Assembly (NCBI GenBank): GCA_902363555.1
Contig: CABJAM010000007.1
Coordinates: 310,001 to 374,000, forward strand
Origin: Lachnospiraceae bacterium
GTDB lineage: Bacteria; Bacillota; Clostridia; Lachnospirales; Lachnospiraceae
Direction: 5' to 3'
Length of the DNA stretch: 64,000 nucleotides
Numbering within the stretch: position 1 is the stretch's first letter; the number at the start of each line of letters is the position of its first letter. The notes under the pieces are model-generated. The model searched no databases. It worked only from the letters and a program-made list of their open reading frames with translations, and was not told where the DNA came from. Positions 51,486 through 61,235 of this stretch are shown here, piece after piece. The position numbers and the translations under genes are program-made.

Positions 51486-53807
51486 CTATTTTTCTTCCGG
51501 CACCAGGGCAAGCTTGAGCACATCCTCCATCTGCGATACAAAACAGATTTCGATACCATTGGTAATTTCAGGCTCCAGCTCCCCGATATCCTGGCGGTTG
51601 CCCTCGGGCACAAGAACGGTTTTGATCTTGGCGATCTTGGCCGCCAGAACCTTTTCCTTCAATCCGCCAATGGGCAGCACCCGGCCGCGGAGAGTGATCT
51701 CCCCGGTCATGGCCACATCCGCCCGGACCTTCCGCTTAATAATGGCGCTGATCATGGCCGTGGCCATGGTGATCCCCGCCGACGGTCCGTCCTTTGGCAC
51801 AGCACCTTCGGGAATATGGATATGTATATCATTATTCTCAAAAAAGTCCTTCGGAATACCATAATCGGAAATCATGGAACGGATATAGCTGATCCCGGCC
51901 CGGGCGGATTCCTTCATCACATCGCCCAGTTGTCCGGTGAGCTCGAATTTCCCGGTGCCCGGAAGTACATTGACCTCCACCGACAGCGTATCGCCGCCCA
52001 CACTGGTCCATGCCAGGCCGCGGACCACACCGATCTCATCCTTCGTATTCGCCATATCAAAGGTAAATTTCGGCTTACCCAGATAATTTTCCAGATTCTT
52101 CTCCGTAATCTTTACATTCTTTTTGCCCTTTGTCAGCACCTGCTTGGCGCACTTCCGGCAAATGTCACCGATACGGCGCTCCAGATTACGGACGCCGGCC
52201 TCCCTTGTATAGTGCATGATGATCTTTTCCAGCGCCTTGTCACTGATGGTGATCTGGTTTTTGGAAAAGCCGTGGCGCTCGATCTGCTTCGGGATCAGAT
52301 GATCCTTGGCAATGTGCATCTTTTCATTTTCCGTATAGCTGCCGATCTCAATGATCTCCATGCGGTCCAGAAGCGGACGGGGGATCGTGGACACAGTGTT
52401 GGCTGTGGCAATAAAAAGGATATTGGACAGATCGATGGGGATCTCAATGTAATTATCCCGGAATTTATTATTCTGTTCGCCGTCCAGCACCTCCAAAAGT
52501 GCGGCAAACGGATCGCCCTTATAGTCATTGCCCACCTTATCCACTTCATCTAAGAGCATGACCGGATTGTTGACGCCGGCAGTCTTTAAGGCGGTGGCAA
52601 TGCGTCCGGGCATGGCCCCCACATAGGTTTTGCGGTGGCCGCGGATTTCAGCCTCGTCGTGGACACCGCCCAGGCTTAAGCGGACATATTCCTTATTCAG
52701 CGCCCGGGCCACAGACCGGCCGATGGACGTCTTACCGGTTCCCGGAGGGCCCACAAGGCATAAAATCGGGGCGTCTCCCTTTTTAGCTAACTGGCGCACC
52801 GCCAGGTATTCTAAAATACGTTCCTTCACCTTTTCCAGTCCATAGTGATCCGCCCGCAGCACAGCCTCGGCCTTCTCGATATCCGAGTTGTCCTTGCCGG
52901 CTTTATTCCACGGCATGTCCAGAAGCGTTTCGATATAGCCCCGGAGCACGCCATTTTCCGACGGATTATTTCCGGTCGCCTTAAAGCGATCAATCTCCTT
53001 GGCAATCCTCTCCTTCACCGATTTTGCGGCCTTCAGCTTTTTAAGCGCCGCCTCAAATTCCTCGGCTTCTGTAAGGGTATTATTTTCCCCCAGCTCCTCG
53101 CGGATCACCTTCAACTGCTCCCGGAGCACATATTCTCTCTGGCTTTTATCCACCCGCTCCTTAACCTTTGCCTGAATTTCCCTGTTGATGCGGATCACAT
53201 CGATCTCCCGGGTCATCAGTGTGATCAGCGTCTCAAAGCGCGCCTCCACATCCAGTGTTTCCAGAAGGATCTGGCGCTCCTGAAATTCCATGGGAATATT
53301 GATGCAAAGCTGATCGATGAGCTTATGTGTATCTTCCTCGGCCTCCAGCTTTTTCACAAGCTCGGCACTGAACTGATTATTCATGGATGCGTAGACATTC
53401 AACAGATTTTTCAGATAACGCAGCATAGATATGGATTTAATTTCATCCAGCTCGCAATGCTCCTCAAGAATTGTAACCTCTCCGGCCAAAAATGGTTCTT
53501 CCTTGATCAATGTATCCAGCCGTGCCCGGAAGTGTCCTTCCACAAGCACCCGGACCGTATCCTTCGGAAGCTTTACAAGCTGCTTGATCTTGGCTACGGT
53601 GCCAATGTCGTATAAATCCGCCTGCCCCGGCACATCCACATCCGGGTCCTGCTGGCCCAGCAGCAGCACGTTCTGCTCCTCCACCATGGCGGCCTCCAAA
53701 GCCATCACAGATTTCGGACGGTTCACATCAAAATGGATGATCATGTCCGGAAGGATCGTCATGCCCCTCAAGGCGATGATTGGTAATGTTAAATTAATTT
53801 CACTCAT
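51486..53807 (-). CDS. lon: ATP-dependent protease Lon
   Basis: 773 residues: N-terminal substrate domain (ALRGMTILPDMIIHFDV), AAA+ module with Walker A GPPGTGKTSIGR and Walker B MLLDEVDKVG, and protease domain with the serine in KDGPSAGITMATAM and lysine in GGLKEKVLAAK. Degrades misfolded and regulatory proteins in the cytoplasm. Downstream of clpX with a terminator between. Confidence 0.97.
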   Translation of the reverse strand: MSEINLTLPIIALRGMTILPDMIIHFDVNRPKSVMALEAAMVEEQNVLLLGQQDPDVDVPGQADLYDIGTVAKIKQLVKLPKDTVRVLVEGHFRARLDTLIKEEPFLAGEVTILEEHCELDEIKSISMLRYLKNLLNVYASMNNQFSAELVKKLEAEEDTHKLIDQLCINIPMEFQERQILLETLDVEARFETLITLMTREIDVIRINREIQAKVKERVDKSQREYVLREQLKVIREELGENNTLTEAEEFEAALKKLKAAKSVKERIAKEIDRFKATGNNPSENGVLRGYIETLLDMPWNKAGKDNSDIEKAEAVLRADHYGLEKVKERILEYLAVRQLAKKGDAPILCLVGPPGTGKTSIGRSVARALNKEYVRLSLGGVHDEAEIRGHRKTYVGAMPGRIATALKTAGVNNPVMLLDEVDKVGNDYKGDPFAALLEVLDGEQNNKFRDNYIEIPIDLSNILFIATANTVSTIPRPLLDRMEIIEIGSYTENEKMHIAKDHLIPKQIERHGFSKNQITISDKALEKIIMHYTREAGVRNLERRIGDICRKCAKQVLTKGKKNVKITEKNLENYLGKPKFTFDMANTKDEIGVVRGLAWTSVGGDTLSVEVNVLPGTGKFELTGQLGDVMKESARAGISYIRSMISDYGIPKDFFENNDIHIHIPEGAVPKDGPSAGITMATAMISAIIKRKVRADVAMTGEITLRGRVLPIGGLKEKVLAAKIAKIKTVLVPEGNRQDIGELEPEITNGIEICFVSQMEDVLKLALVPEEK

Positions 53808-53827
53808 TTTCTTCCCCTGCCTTAATA

Positions 53828-53861
53828 AAGGCTGTGTCAGACGATCACTGCCACAGCCCTT
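53828..53861 (-). terminator. Terminator of clpX
   Basis: AAGGCTGTG / CACAGCC(C)TT stem; on the minus strand it is followed by TTTATT. In the opposite direction T6 follows. Confidence 0.75.
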
Positions 53862-53928
53862 TTTTATCTGGTGTAAGAAATATATTTAGTAGCGCTTAAG
53901 CCTTTACAGGCTTTCAAACGCGTATGTC

Positions 53929-55227
53929 TTATGCGATCTCCCCGCTGTTTTTCTTTGGCAGCTTTCTTGCCGCAGGCTTCATGGGAATCGAGCGGTCGCC
54001 GAAGGTGAGAATGGGAAGGGCGATACCATCCACCACATCTCTTGTCACAAGACAGCGTTCCACCTGTTCCTCTGATGGGAGTTCAAACATCATTTCCATC
54101 ATAGTATCTTCCATGATGGCTCTTAATCCTCTGGCTCCGGTCTTGCGTTCCAGCGCTTTTTTAGCCATGGCCTCAATGGCCCCCTGTTCAAAATCCAGGG
54201 TAATGCCGTCCAGTTCAAACAGACGCTTATACTGCTTTACAATAGCGCTCTTGGGCTCGGTCAGGATGCGCACCAACGCTTTCTCATCCAGTTGATCCAA
54301 AGCCACGCTCACCGGTACACGGCCGATAAACTCAGGGATCAGTCCGTATTTTACGAAATCCTGGGGCAATGCCATGCGCAGCAGCTCTCCCACATCGATT
54401 TCTTCCTTGGACTTGCCGATCTCCGCATTAAATCCGATGGACTTTTTGCCGATCCGGGATTCCACGATCTTTTCCAGCCCGTCAAAAGCACCGCCGCAGA
54501 TAAACAGGATATTCGTCGTATCGATCTGGAGAAATTCCTGATGGGGATGCTTGCGGCCGCCCTGGGGCGGTACGCTGGCCACGGTGCCTTCCAGAATCTT
54601 GAGCAATGCCTGCTGCACGCCCTCTCCGGAAACATCGCGGGTAATGGAAACATTTTCTGATTTACGGGTGATCTTGTCAATTTCATCAATATAAATAATG
54701 CCGTACTGAGCCCGCTCGATATCGTAATCCGCGGCCTGTATGAGCTTGAGCAGAATATTTTCAACATCCTCGCCCACATACCCGGCTTCCGTCAAAGCTG
54801 TGGCATCTGCAATGGCAAACGGCACATTCAGCATTTTGGCCAGCGTCTGAGCCAGCAGCGTTTTGCCGCAGCCGGTAGGGCCTACCATGATGATATTACT
54901 TTTCTGGAGCTCTACATCCGGGTCCTTGACAGCCATTACTCTTTTATAATGATTGTAAACAGCAACGGATAACACCTTTTTAGCGTCGTCCTGACCGATG
55001 ACATACTGATCGAGGAAACTTTTGATCTCCACCGGCTTTAACAGATTGATATCATCATATTCCGGTTCTTCCTCAAACTCCTCGTCGATAATCTCGGCGC
55101 AGATATCCACGCATTCATCGCAGATGTAAGCATTTGGCCCAGCAATGAGCTTGCGGACCTGCTCCTGCGTCTTATTGCAGAATGAGCATCTAGGCTGTTG
55201 TTTCTTGTCATCAACACGTCCTGCCAT
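53929..55227 (-). CDS. clpX: ClpXP ATPase subunit ClpX
   Basis: 432 residues. N-terminal zinc finger (CSFCNKTQEQV with CDECVDIC), Walker A GPTGCGKTLLAQTLA, Walker B IIYIDEIDKI, and substrate-pore and ClpP-binding segments (SKEEIDVGELLR; FIGRVPV). Unfolds substrates for ClpP. Eight bp after clpP ends. Confidence 0.97.
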   Translation of the reverse strand: MAGRVDDKKQQPRCSFCNKTQEQVRKLIAGPNAYICDECVDICAEIIDEEFEEEPEYDDINLLKPVEIKSFLDQYVIGQDDAKKVLSVAVYNHYKRVMAVKDPDVELQKSNIIMVGPTGCGKTLLAQTLAKMLNVPFAIADATALTEAGYVGEDVENILLKLIQAADYDIERAQYGIIYIDEIDKITRKSENVSITRDVSGEGVQQALLKILEGTVASVPPQGGRKHPHQEFLQIDTTNILFICGGAFDGLEKIVESRIGKKSIGFNAEIGKSKEEIDVGELLRMALPQDFVKYGLIPEFIGRVPVSVALDQLDEKALVRILTEPKSAIVKQYKRLFELDGITLDFEQGAIEAMAKKALERKTGARGLRAIMEDTMMEMMFELPSEEQVERCLVTRDVVDGIALPILTFGDRSIPMKPAARKLPKKNSGEIA

Positions 55228-55234
55228 ATTTACC

Positions 55235-55819
55235 TCACATTCTATTTATAATTACACTGTCAATGAGGCCGTAAGCTTTAGCTTCCTCGGCGCTCATATA
55301 ATTGTCTCTTTCCGTATCGATCTCGATCTGAGACAGCGGCTGTCCGGTGTTCTCTGCCAGGATCCGGTTCAACTGCTTACGGGTTTCAATAATGCGGTCA
55401 GCCACGATCTTAATATCGGTCGCCTGGCCCTGGGCGCCGCCGGACGGCTGATGGATCATAATGGTGGCATTGGGCAGAGCGAAACGTTTGCCCTTTGTAC
55501 CGCCGGAAAGTAAAAATGCACCCATGCTGGCAGCCATACCCATACAGATGGTGGATACGTCGCATTTGATATAGTTCATCGTGTCATAGATGGCCAGACC
55601 TGCGGATACGGAACCTCCGGGGCTGTTAATGTATAAGCTGATGTCCTTTCCCGGGTCCTCAGATTCCAGAAATAAAAGCTGGGAAACGATCAGACTGGCG
55701 GATGCATCGGTTACTTCCTCGCCAAGGAAAATGATGCGGTCCTTTAATAATCTGGAAAAAATGTCGTAGGAGCGCTCGCCCCTGCTGGTCTGTTCAATGA
55801 CATAAGGTACTAAACTCAT
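55235..55819 (-). CDS. clpP: ClpP protease subunit
   Basis: 194 residues. Catalytic Ser in GMAASMGAFLLSGG, His in MIHQPSGGAQG, Asp in DTERDNYMSA. Partner of ClpX, encoded just downstream. Confidence 0.97.
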   Translation of the reverse strand: MSLVPYVIEQTSRGERSYDIFSRLLKDRIIFLGEEVTDASASLIVSQLLFLESEDPGKDISLYINSPGGSVSAGLAIYDTMNYIKCDVSTICMGMAASMGAFLLSGGTKGKRFALPNATIMIHQPSGGAQGQATDIKIVADRIIETRKQLNRILAENTGQPLSQIEIDTERDNYMSAEEAKAYGLIDSVIINRM

Positions 55820-55891
55820 AAAAACTCCTCCTGTCTTATAAGTATCGTGGTCCGCCCGTATTCAGATCTTCCGAACTGCCACATAATTTAT

Positions 55892-55937
55892 ATAAGGTGG
55901 CCCGGCAGCGGTGGGAACTTTGCGCGGGCCACCTTAT
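55892..55937 (-). terminator. Hairpin after trigger factor
   Basis: Perfect 13-bp stem ATAAGGTGGCCCG / CGGGCCACCTTAT with a 20-nt loop and weakly T-rich flank. May partly terminate or protect tig mRNA. Confidence 0.65.
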
Positions 55938-55949
55938 GTTATCTCTATC

Positions 55950-57233
55950 TTACTTTTCTACGGCTGCCTCTGTTACGAAATCCACAGCCTTCTGAGCAGC
56001 AATATCCTTCTTGATATTTTCCTTCTCAGCATCGCCGAGTAATTCTTTAACCTTGTCAACCTCCATCTGATACATGGATGCCATCTTTTCGATCTCAGTT
56101 TCCATCTCTTCATCGGAAACTTCGATATTCTCAGCGGCGATCACAGCCTCCAGAACAAGACGGCTCTGGATGTTCTTTAATGCCTGAGGCTTTAACTGCT
56201 CTTTAAAGGACTGAGCGTTCATGCCTGTGAACTGGAAGTACTGATCCATGGAAAGACCCTGGTAGCTCAGTCTCTGGGCGTACTCATCAACCATGTTTTC
56301 AGCCTGGGTATCGACCATAGCATCAGGGATCTCCATCGTAGCATTCTCGATGATCTTATCCATAACAGCCTGCTGCTTGGCGTTCTTTGCTTCTGTTTCT
56401 TTTTTGGATACAAGATTCTTCTTAATATCCTCTTTGTATTCAGCCAGTGTATCGAACTCGGAAACGTCCTGTGCGAACTCGTCGTCGATCTCCGGATATT
56501 CTTTTGTCTTCACTTCGTGAACGGTGCAGGCAAATACAGCTTCCTTGCCAGCCAGCTCTGCTGCATGATAATCCTCAGGGAAGGTTACGTGAACATCCAC
56601 ATCGGAACCTGCAACTGCGCCTACAAGCTGCTCTTCAAAGCCCGGGATAAATGTGTTGGAGCCAAGAACGAGCGCATGGCCCTGATCCGTGCCGCCTTCA
56701 AAGGCTACACCATCGATGGAGCCCGCATAGTCGATCACAACAGTGTCGCCGTTTTCAGCCGGACGTTCCACGGTGATCTCTCTGGAGTTCTGCTCCTGAG
56801 TCTTTTTCAGTTCAGCCTCGATCTCCTCATCGGTCACTTCGATTGCTGCTTTTTCTACTTCGATTCCTTTATATTCGCCAAGAGTGGCTTCCGGCTTCAC
56901 AGCAACTTCTGCTGTAAAGATGAAGTCCTTGCCCTTTTCCATCTGTGTCACGTCAACGACCGGTCTGGATACGATTTCCAGGTTGGATTCGTTCACAGCA
57001 GTCTCGTAAGCTTCCGGCATCACATAGTTTGCTGCTTCCTCATAAAATACAGCCGGGCCGTACATTCTCTCAATCATCATCTGAGGAACTTTGCCCTTTC
57101 TGAAACCTGGGATGTTAAACTGACCCTTGTTTTTATTGTAAGCTTTTGTAATAGCTTTTTCAAATTCATCAGCCGGCACGTCAATGGTGAGTTTGGCCAT
57201 GTTTTTTTCTAACATTTCGATCTGTACACTCAT
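55950..57233 (-). CDS. tig: Trigger factor
   Basis: 427 residues. Ribosome-binding signature FNIPGFRKGKVPQMM near residue 38, PPIase domain with GDTVVIDYAGSIDG and FEGGTDQGH, and long C-terminal helices. Co-translational folding chaperone. Start 57233 with AGGAGG upstream. First gene of the tig-clpP-clpX-lon-yihA block. Confidence 0.97.
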   Translation of the reverse strand: MSVQIEMLEKNMAKLTIDVPADEFEKAITKAYNKNKGQFNIPGFRKGKVPQMMIERMYGPAVFYEEAANYVMPEAYETAVNESNLEIVSRPVVDVTQMEKGKDFIFTAEVAVKPEATLGEYKGIEVEKAAIEVTDEEIEAELKKTQEQNSREITVERPAENGDTVVIDYAGSIDGVAFEGGTDQGHALVLGSNTFIPGFEEQLVGAVAGSDVDVHVTFPEDYHAAELAGKEAVFACTVHEVKTKEYPEIDDEFAQDVSEFDTLAEYKEDIKKNLVSKKETEAKNAKQQAVMDKIIENATMEIPDAMVDTQAENMVDEYAQRLSYQGLSMDQYFQFTGMNAQSFKEQLKPQALKNIQSRLVLEAVIAAENIEVSDEEMETEIEKMASMYQMEVDKVKELLGDAEKENIKKDIAAQKAVDFVTEAAVEK

Positions 57234-57351
57234 TATATAATCCTCCTTGATATATGTGCTGGGCATGTTTTTAAACACACCCTAAAGCCGTCCATCTTTC
57301 GTATTACAGCGACTTTTCGGTTTTTACCTATTTTTACGCACTCTACACCAT

Positions 57352-57380
57352 ATTATATTATAGCGGCCGAAATATGTAAA
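57352..57380 (-). promoter_or_regulatory. Sigma-A promoter of tig
   Basis: TTTACA (57375-57380), 17 bp, TATAAT (57352-57357) on the minus strand, about 120 bp upstream of tig. Confidence 0.75.
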
Positions 57381-57492
57381 TACTTAAATTGCCCAATTTT
57401 TCAGCTTTCGCCTTATAAATTCTGGTTACTGTTTACGGGGATCTGGGCGGATTCCGCCGCCCCGGGGCCCTGCACCACCCTTCAAAACCCAC

Positions 57493-57573
57493 TTCCCACC
57501 CGGCTCCGCTTCGCTCTGCCGGTTCGCGGCAGTCGCCACAAAGGTGAGCCAGCTCCCCTTTGTGGCTCGTTGC
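57493..57573. repeat. GC-rich two-hairpin element, third copy
   Basis: Matches the units at 13141 and 13221. Hairpin 1 is CCGGC/GCCGG and hairpin 2 is a perfect 10-bp GCCACAAAGG/CCTTTGTGGC. Both differ from the other copies by substitutions that keep pairing. The rest of 57381-57732 is GC-rich with short dyads and no supported gene. Confidence 0.8.
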
Positions 57574-57732
57574 TGCCGCAAAAAGGGCCGCCCCGCTGTC
57601 CGGAACGGTTCCGGCCCGGCCGCAGCCACCGATACCGTATCTGGCATCGGCGGTCACAGCCGGGCCGGAGCCGAAACTCCGGGCACCGTGACAGCCCTGA
57701 TCTGCACCATTAGAATTGACTGGTTAGAAAGA

Positions 57733-57966
57733 TTACATTGTAGAACTCTGTCCGGACATCTGCTCTTCCTGTTTTTTGATCATACGACGTACCATCTCGC
57801 CACCGATAGAACCGGTCTGAGCGCTGGTAAGGTCGCCATTATAACCCTGCTTTAAGTTTACACCGATCTCATTGGCAATTTCCATTTTAAATCTGTTCAT
57901 AGCTTCTTTTGCTTCAGGAACTTCCATACGGCTGCCGTTAGAGCCTGATCCACTTGTATTAGACAT
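57733..57966 (-). CDS. Alpha/beta-type small acid-soluble spore protein
   Basis: 77 residues. Family motifs MEVPEAKEAMNRFKMEIANE and GDLTSAQTGSIGGEMVRRMI; the Glu in the first block precedes the germination-protease site of relatives. Binds and protects spore DNA. Start 57966 behind GGAGGAG. It shows the host forms endospores; SigG control is expected but a promoter was not pinned down. Confidence 0.95.
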   Translation of the reverse strand: MSNTSGSGSNGSRMEVPEAKEAMNRFKMEIANEIGVNLKQGYNGDLTSAQTGSIGGEMVRRMIKKQEEQMSGQSSTM

Positions 57967-58126
57967 ATCTTTCTCCTCCATATAAATGAGATTTATTTAC
58001 TAGACATCTTCATGTCTGTAATGCTATTATCTGCAACACTCATAAATATATGTTGGAAATTTATGGTTTTTTCAGCAACCGTTCCAGGCAGCAAAACGCC
58101 CCCTGGACGCATCCGGCCGGCCGCAG

Positions 58127-58585
58127 CTATATATAATCCGCCGGGTCCACAGTACTGAGTGTACTGTTGTGATATTTTGAGGAATAGGTCACATCCTCAT
58201 CAAACCATTCCGGCGGGTTGAACGCATTGGCCGCGTCCACACTGTCAAACTCCACCTCTGCAAGGATCAGTCCTGCGAAGCTGCCTTCAAAAATATCCAG
58301 CTCGATCGTATGCTCTTTAAAAGGAATGCAGTAACGTTTTTTACAAATGAAGTTTCCGTCCGCCTTCGTTTTCAGATGATCATAGGCTTCTTTATTCAAG
58401 GGCAGATTATATTCCTCCCGGGCCAAAAGGCCTTTGGATTTATATGTGAGATAATAATCGTCATCCTGCCGGCGGATACGCACCACCGGCTCCGTACATA
58501 AATAACCTTGCTCAATCTGATGACAGACATAGCCGGAAAGCTCCTCCGGTAAATTTTTCACTGTAAACTTTCTTTCAATCTCCAT
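58127..58585 (-). CDS. CYTH domain protein (triphosphatase/thiamine-triphosphatase fold)
   Basis: 152 residues. The CYTH signature EIERKFTV opens the protein, followed by VRIRRQDDDYYLTYKSKG and ELDIFEGSFAGLILAEVEF, giving the ring of charged residues that binds triphosphate. Substrate unknown (inorganic or nucleoside triphosphates). ATG 58585 has GCAGGAG upstream. Confidence 0.92.
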   Translation of the reverse strand: MEIERKFTVKNLPEELSGYVCHQIEQGYLCTEPVVRIRRQDDDYYLTYKSKGLLAREEYNLPLNKEAYDHLKTKADGNFICKKRYCIPFKEHTIELDIFEGSFAGLILAEVEFDSVDAANAFNPPEWFDEDVTYSSKYHNSTLSTVDPADYI

Positions 58586-58633
58586 ATCCAATCTCCTGCA
58601 TGCAAATCCATTCCTTTTCAAAACACCATCCGT

Positions 58634-59998
58634 TTACCGTTCAGAAATGGGCACGTAAGCGTCATGTGGCTGTACAGCCTTATACGCCGGACGGATGATC
58701 TTATCCACATTGATCAATTCCTCAAGACGGTGAGCACTCCAGCCCACGATACGCGAGGTCGCGAACATCGGTGTAAACAGCTTGGGCGGCAGATCCAGCA
58801 TGCTGTAAACAAAGCCGCTGTAAAAGTCCACATTCGCACTGACACCTTTATAAATACGACGTTCCTCACCGATCACTTCCGGAGCCAGACGCTCGATCAG
58901 GGAATACAGTTCAAAATCATCATCTCTGTGTTTTTCACGGGCTAATTTTTCTACGAACGCTTTGAAAATCGTTGCTCTCGGGTCAGAAATGGAATATACG
59001 GCATGGCCCATACCATAGATCAGGCCCTTCTTATCAAAGGCTTCCTTATGCAATAACTTTTTAAGATATGTGCGGACTTCGTCCTCATCCTTGGGATTGG
59101 TCAGATGCGCCTTCATATCCTGGAACATTTCCACAACCTTGATATTCGCGCCGCCGTGCTTCGGTCCTTTCAGGGAGCCCAGAGCAGCCGCTACAACAGA
59201 GTATGTATCCGTTCCGGAAGAAGATACAACGTGGGTCGTAAAACTGGAGTTATTACCACCGCCGTGATCCATATGAAGAACCAGCGCCAGATCGAGCACA
59301 GCCGCTTCCATCGGAGAATAGTTCATATCCGGACGCAGCATCCGTAAAATATTTTCTGCTGTTGATAATTCAGGATCTGGATTATGAATATAGAAACTGT
59401 CACCACAGATATAGTGATTATAGGCCTGATAGCTGTATACGGATAACATTGGGAAAACACTGATAAGCATCAAAGACTGACGCAGTACGTTAGGAATCGA
59501 TGTATCATCGGCCTTGTCGTCGTACGCATAAAGGGTAAGAACACTTCTGGCCAGCGTATTCATCATATCATTGCTCGGAGCCTTCATAATTACATCCCGC
59601 ACAAAGTTCGTCGGCAAGGTTCGGTAGGATGCCAGCACATTTTTAAAATCCGCAAGCTGGTCTTTATCCGGCAGTGTTCCGAATAATATCAGATAAGCCG
59701 TCTCTTCAAATCCAAACCGTCCTTCACTGATAAATCCGCGGACAATATCCTGAATATTGATTCCACGAAAATACAGCTCACCTTCACAAGGTACACTCTT
59801 GCCATCCACCTCTTTTGAAGAAATGATGTCGGAAATATGCGTTAAACCGGCCATAACACCTTTACCGTTAATATCACGCAATCCCCTCTTTACATCATAT
59901 TTCGTGTAGAGCTCCGGGTTGATCGTGCTGAACTCCCTGCAAGTTTCGGCATATTTGAGAATCTCAGGAGTGATTTCATTAATATCTCTCTCTGCCAT
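58634..59998 (-). CDS. Citrate synthase
   Basis: 454 residues. Catalytic residues in VLHMDHGGGNNSS (His), YGMGHAVYSISDPRA (His) and VSANVDFYSGFVYS (Asp), with substrate Arg in ISDPRA. Condenses acetyl-CoA and oxaloacetate, here probably for glutamate synthesis. Start behind AAAGGCGG. A copy of the dispersed palindrome lies 115 bp upstream. Confidence 0.94.
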   Translation of the reverse strand: MAERDINEITPEILKYAETCREFSTINPELYTKYDVKRGLRDINGKGVMAGLTHISDIISSKEVDGKSVPCEGELYFRGINIQDIVRGFISEGRFGFEETAYLILFGTLPDKDQLADFKNVLASYRTLPTNFVRDVIMKAPSNDMMNTLARSVLTLYAYDDKADDTSIPNVLRQSLMLISVFPMLSVYSYQAYNHYICGDSFYIHNPDPELSTAENILRMLRPDMNYSPMEAAVLDLALVLHMDHGGGNNSSFTTHVVSSSGTDTYSVVAAALGSLKGPKHGGANIKVVEMFQDMKAHLTNPKDEDEVRTYLKKLLHKEAFDKKGLIYGMGHAVYSISDPRATIFKAFVEKLAREKHRDDDFELYSLIERLAPEVIGEERRIYKGVSANVDFYSGFVYSMLDLPPKLFTPMFATSRIVGWSAHRLEELINVDKIIRPAYKAVQPHDAYVPISER

Positions 59999-60112
59999 AA
60001 GCCACCGCCTTTCTTAAGTTTTACAAACGCACCCGTAGCCCGGTAAAAACACCAAACTGCAGGCACTCACAACAAAGTAACAAAAGAAGGACTTCCGGTA
60101 AATCAATCATTT

Positions 60113-60141
60113 GCAACAATTCCAAAGAGCCGAACTGTTAC
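60113..60141. repeat. Dispersed 29-bp palindrome, copy i
   Basis: GCAACAATTC, 9-nt spacer, GAACTGTTAC; 8 of 10 positions pair. Upstream of citrate synthase. The rest of 59999-60625 is AT-rich upstream sequence and unassigned. Confidence 0.75.
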
Positions 60142-60625
60142 AATTATTCATCTGCTTTTTTTAAGATTCTATAATTATATCTTATAAGTCTCCCCCGTGA
60201 TCCTCCTTAATTCAATCCGCCATCCGAAAATAAATTTCAGAACGACACCGTAGCCACGCTACATCAAAAAAGAAAAGCTTTAAGTATTTAAAGCATATCG
60301 TTCTTCTATTATAAAATAAATGTCACAAAAATGTCAACCATTTCCAGATAATTTATATAATATTTATGATTTACAGAAATGTTTAATTATAATTTATGCT
60401 AATACCAGTAAAAACATACATTAAAACAAGATTCGACACAATTTTCAGTTTTCTGCATAATCCGCCCGCCCATCCGCCATTTTTCGCCTTTTTGCACCTT
60501 TAGCGCCTCCCCCATTCACTCCCCGGCACTTTCCCGCCCACACATTTCCCCCGCCGTATCTCCTCCAGAATTTTTGTTTATGCCCTCCCCGGAGTCAGCA
60601 TTCATCCACATCCATACAGTACCAT

Positions 60626-61173
60626 GCTGCGGCGTGTTCGGCGGAGCTGTGGCGCTGCCCAGGGGCTGACCCGATTCGGGAGACTGCGCAGGTCCACGGC
60701 TGCTCAGGCCCAGGCAGCAAAAGGCCAACAAAGCTGTCGCACTGTCGGCGCAGCGGCTCCGGGCCGGGGATCGTTCCAGGCACCGGGAGGGCACATCACA
60801 AAGCAGTGCCAGACCTGCATTGCAGCCGCTTTAGCAGAACTTGGGATATAGGGAATTTGTGTTAATCCGGCGAAAAAGACGTAGAACGGAATATCAATAA
60901 GAATACTCCCCTCTTTTTCGCCGGATTGCCCTTAACAAATCCCTGAATCCCATAGTTCTACTTAAGCGGCGAAACCGTAGGTCCGGCACTGCTTTGTGAT
61001 GTGTCCTCCCGGTGTCTGGAACCATCCCCGGCCCGGAGCCGCTGCGCCGACAGCACGACAGCTTTATTGGCCGCTTTGCTGCCTGGGCCTGAGCGGCCGT
61101 GGCCCCGTGCAGACTCCCGAACCGGGTCGGCCCCTGGGCAGTGTCACAGCTCCGCACCCGCACCCACACACCG
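60626..61173. repeat. Large head-to-head inverted repeat, about 550 bp
   Basis: The segment 60643-60818 recurs in inverted orientation at 60977-61153 with about 90% identity by hand alignment. A second paired block is AATCCGGCGAAAAAGA (60864-60879) with 60912-60927, leaving about 32 bp of AT-rich loop. GC-rich; open frames in it are not convincing. No transposase, ends or target duplication were recognised. Confidence 0.8.
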
Positions 61174-61235
61174 CAGGCCCGGTGCTGCACGGATGTTCCC
61201 CGCGCCCGCACCGGGCCTGGCGTCATAAAATGACT

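Noticed and set aside
50904..52553. 549-codon plus-strand frame
   Set aside because: Antisense shadow of yihA and lon.
57426..57657. Two overlapping frames in the third GC-rich repeat
   Set aside because: Same repeat artefact as at 13141.
58075..58104. Additional palindrome copy after the SASP region
   Set aside because: Only the left half GCAACCGTTC matches; the right arm does not pair.
60626..61173. Retron, integron attC or CRISPR interpretation of the inverted repeat
   Set aside because: No reverse transcriptase, integrase or spaced direct repeats nearby.
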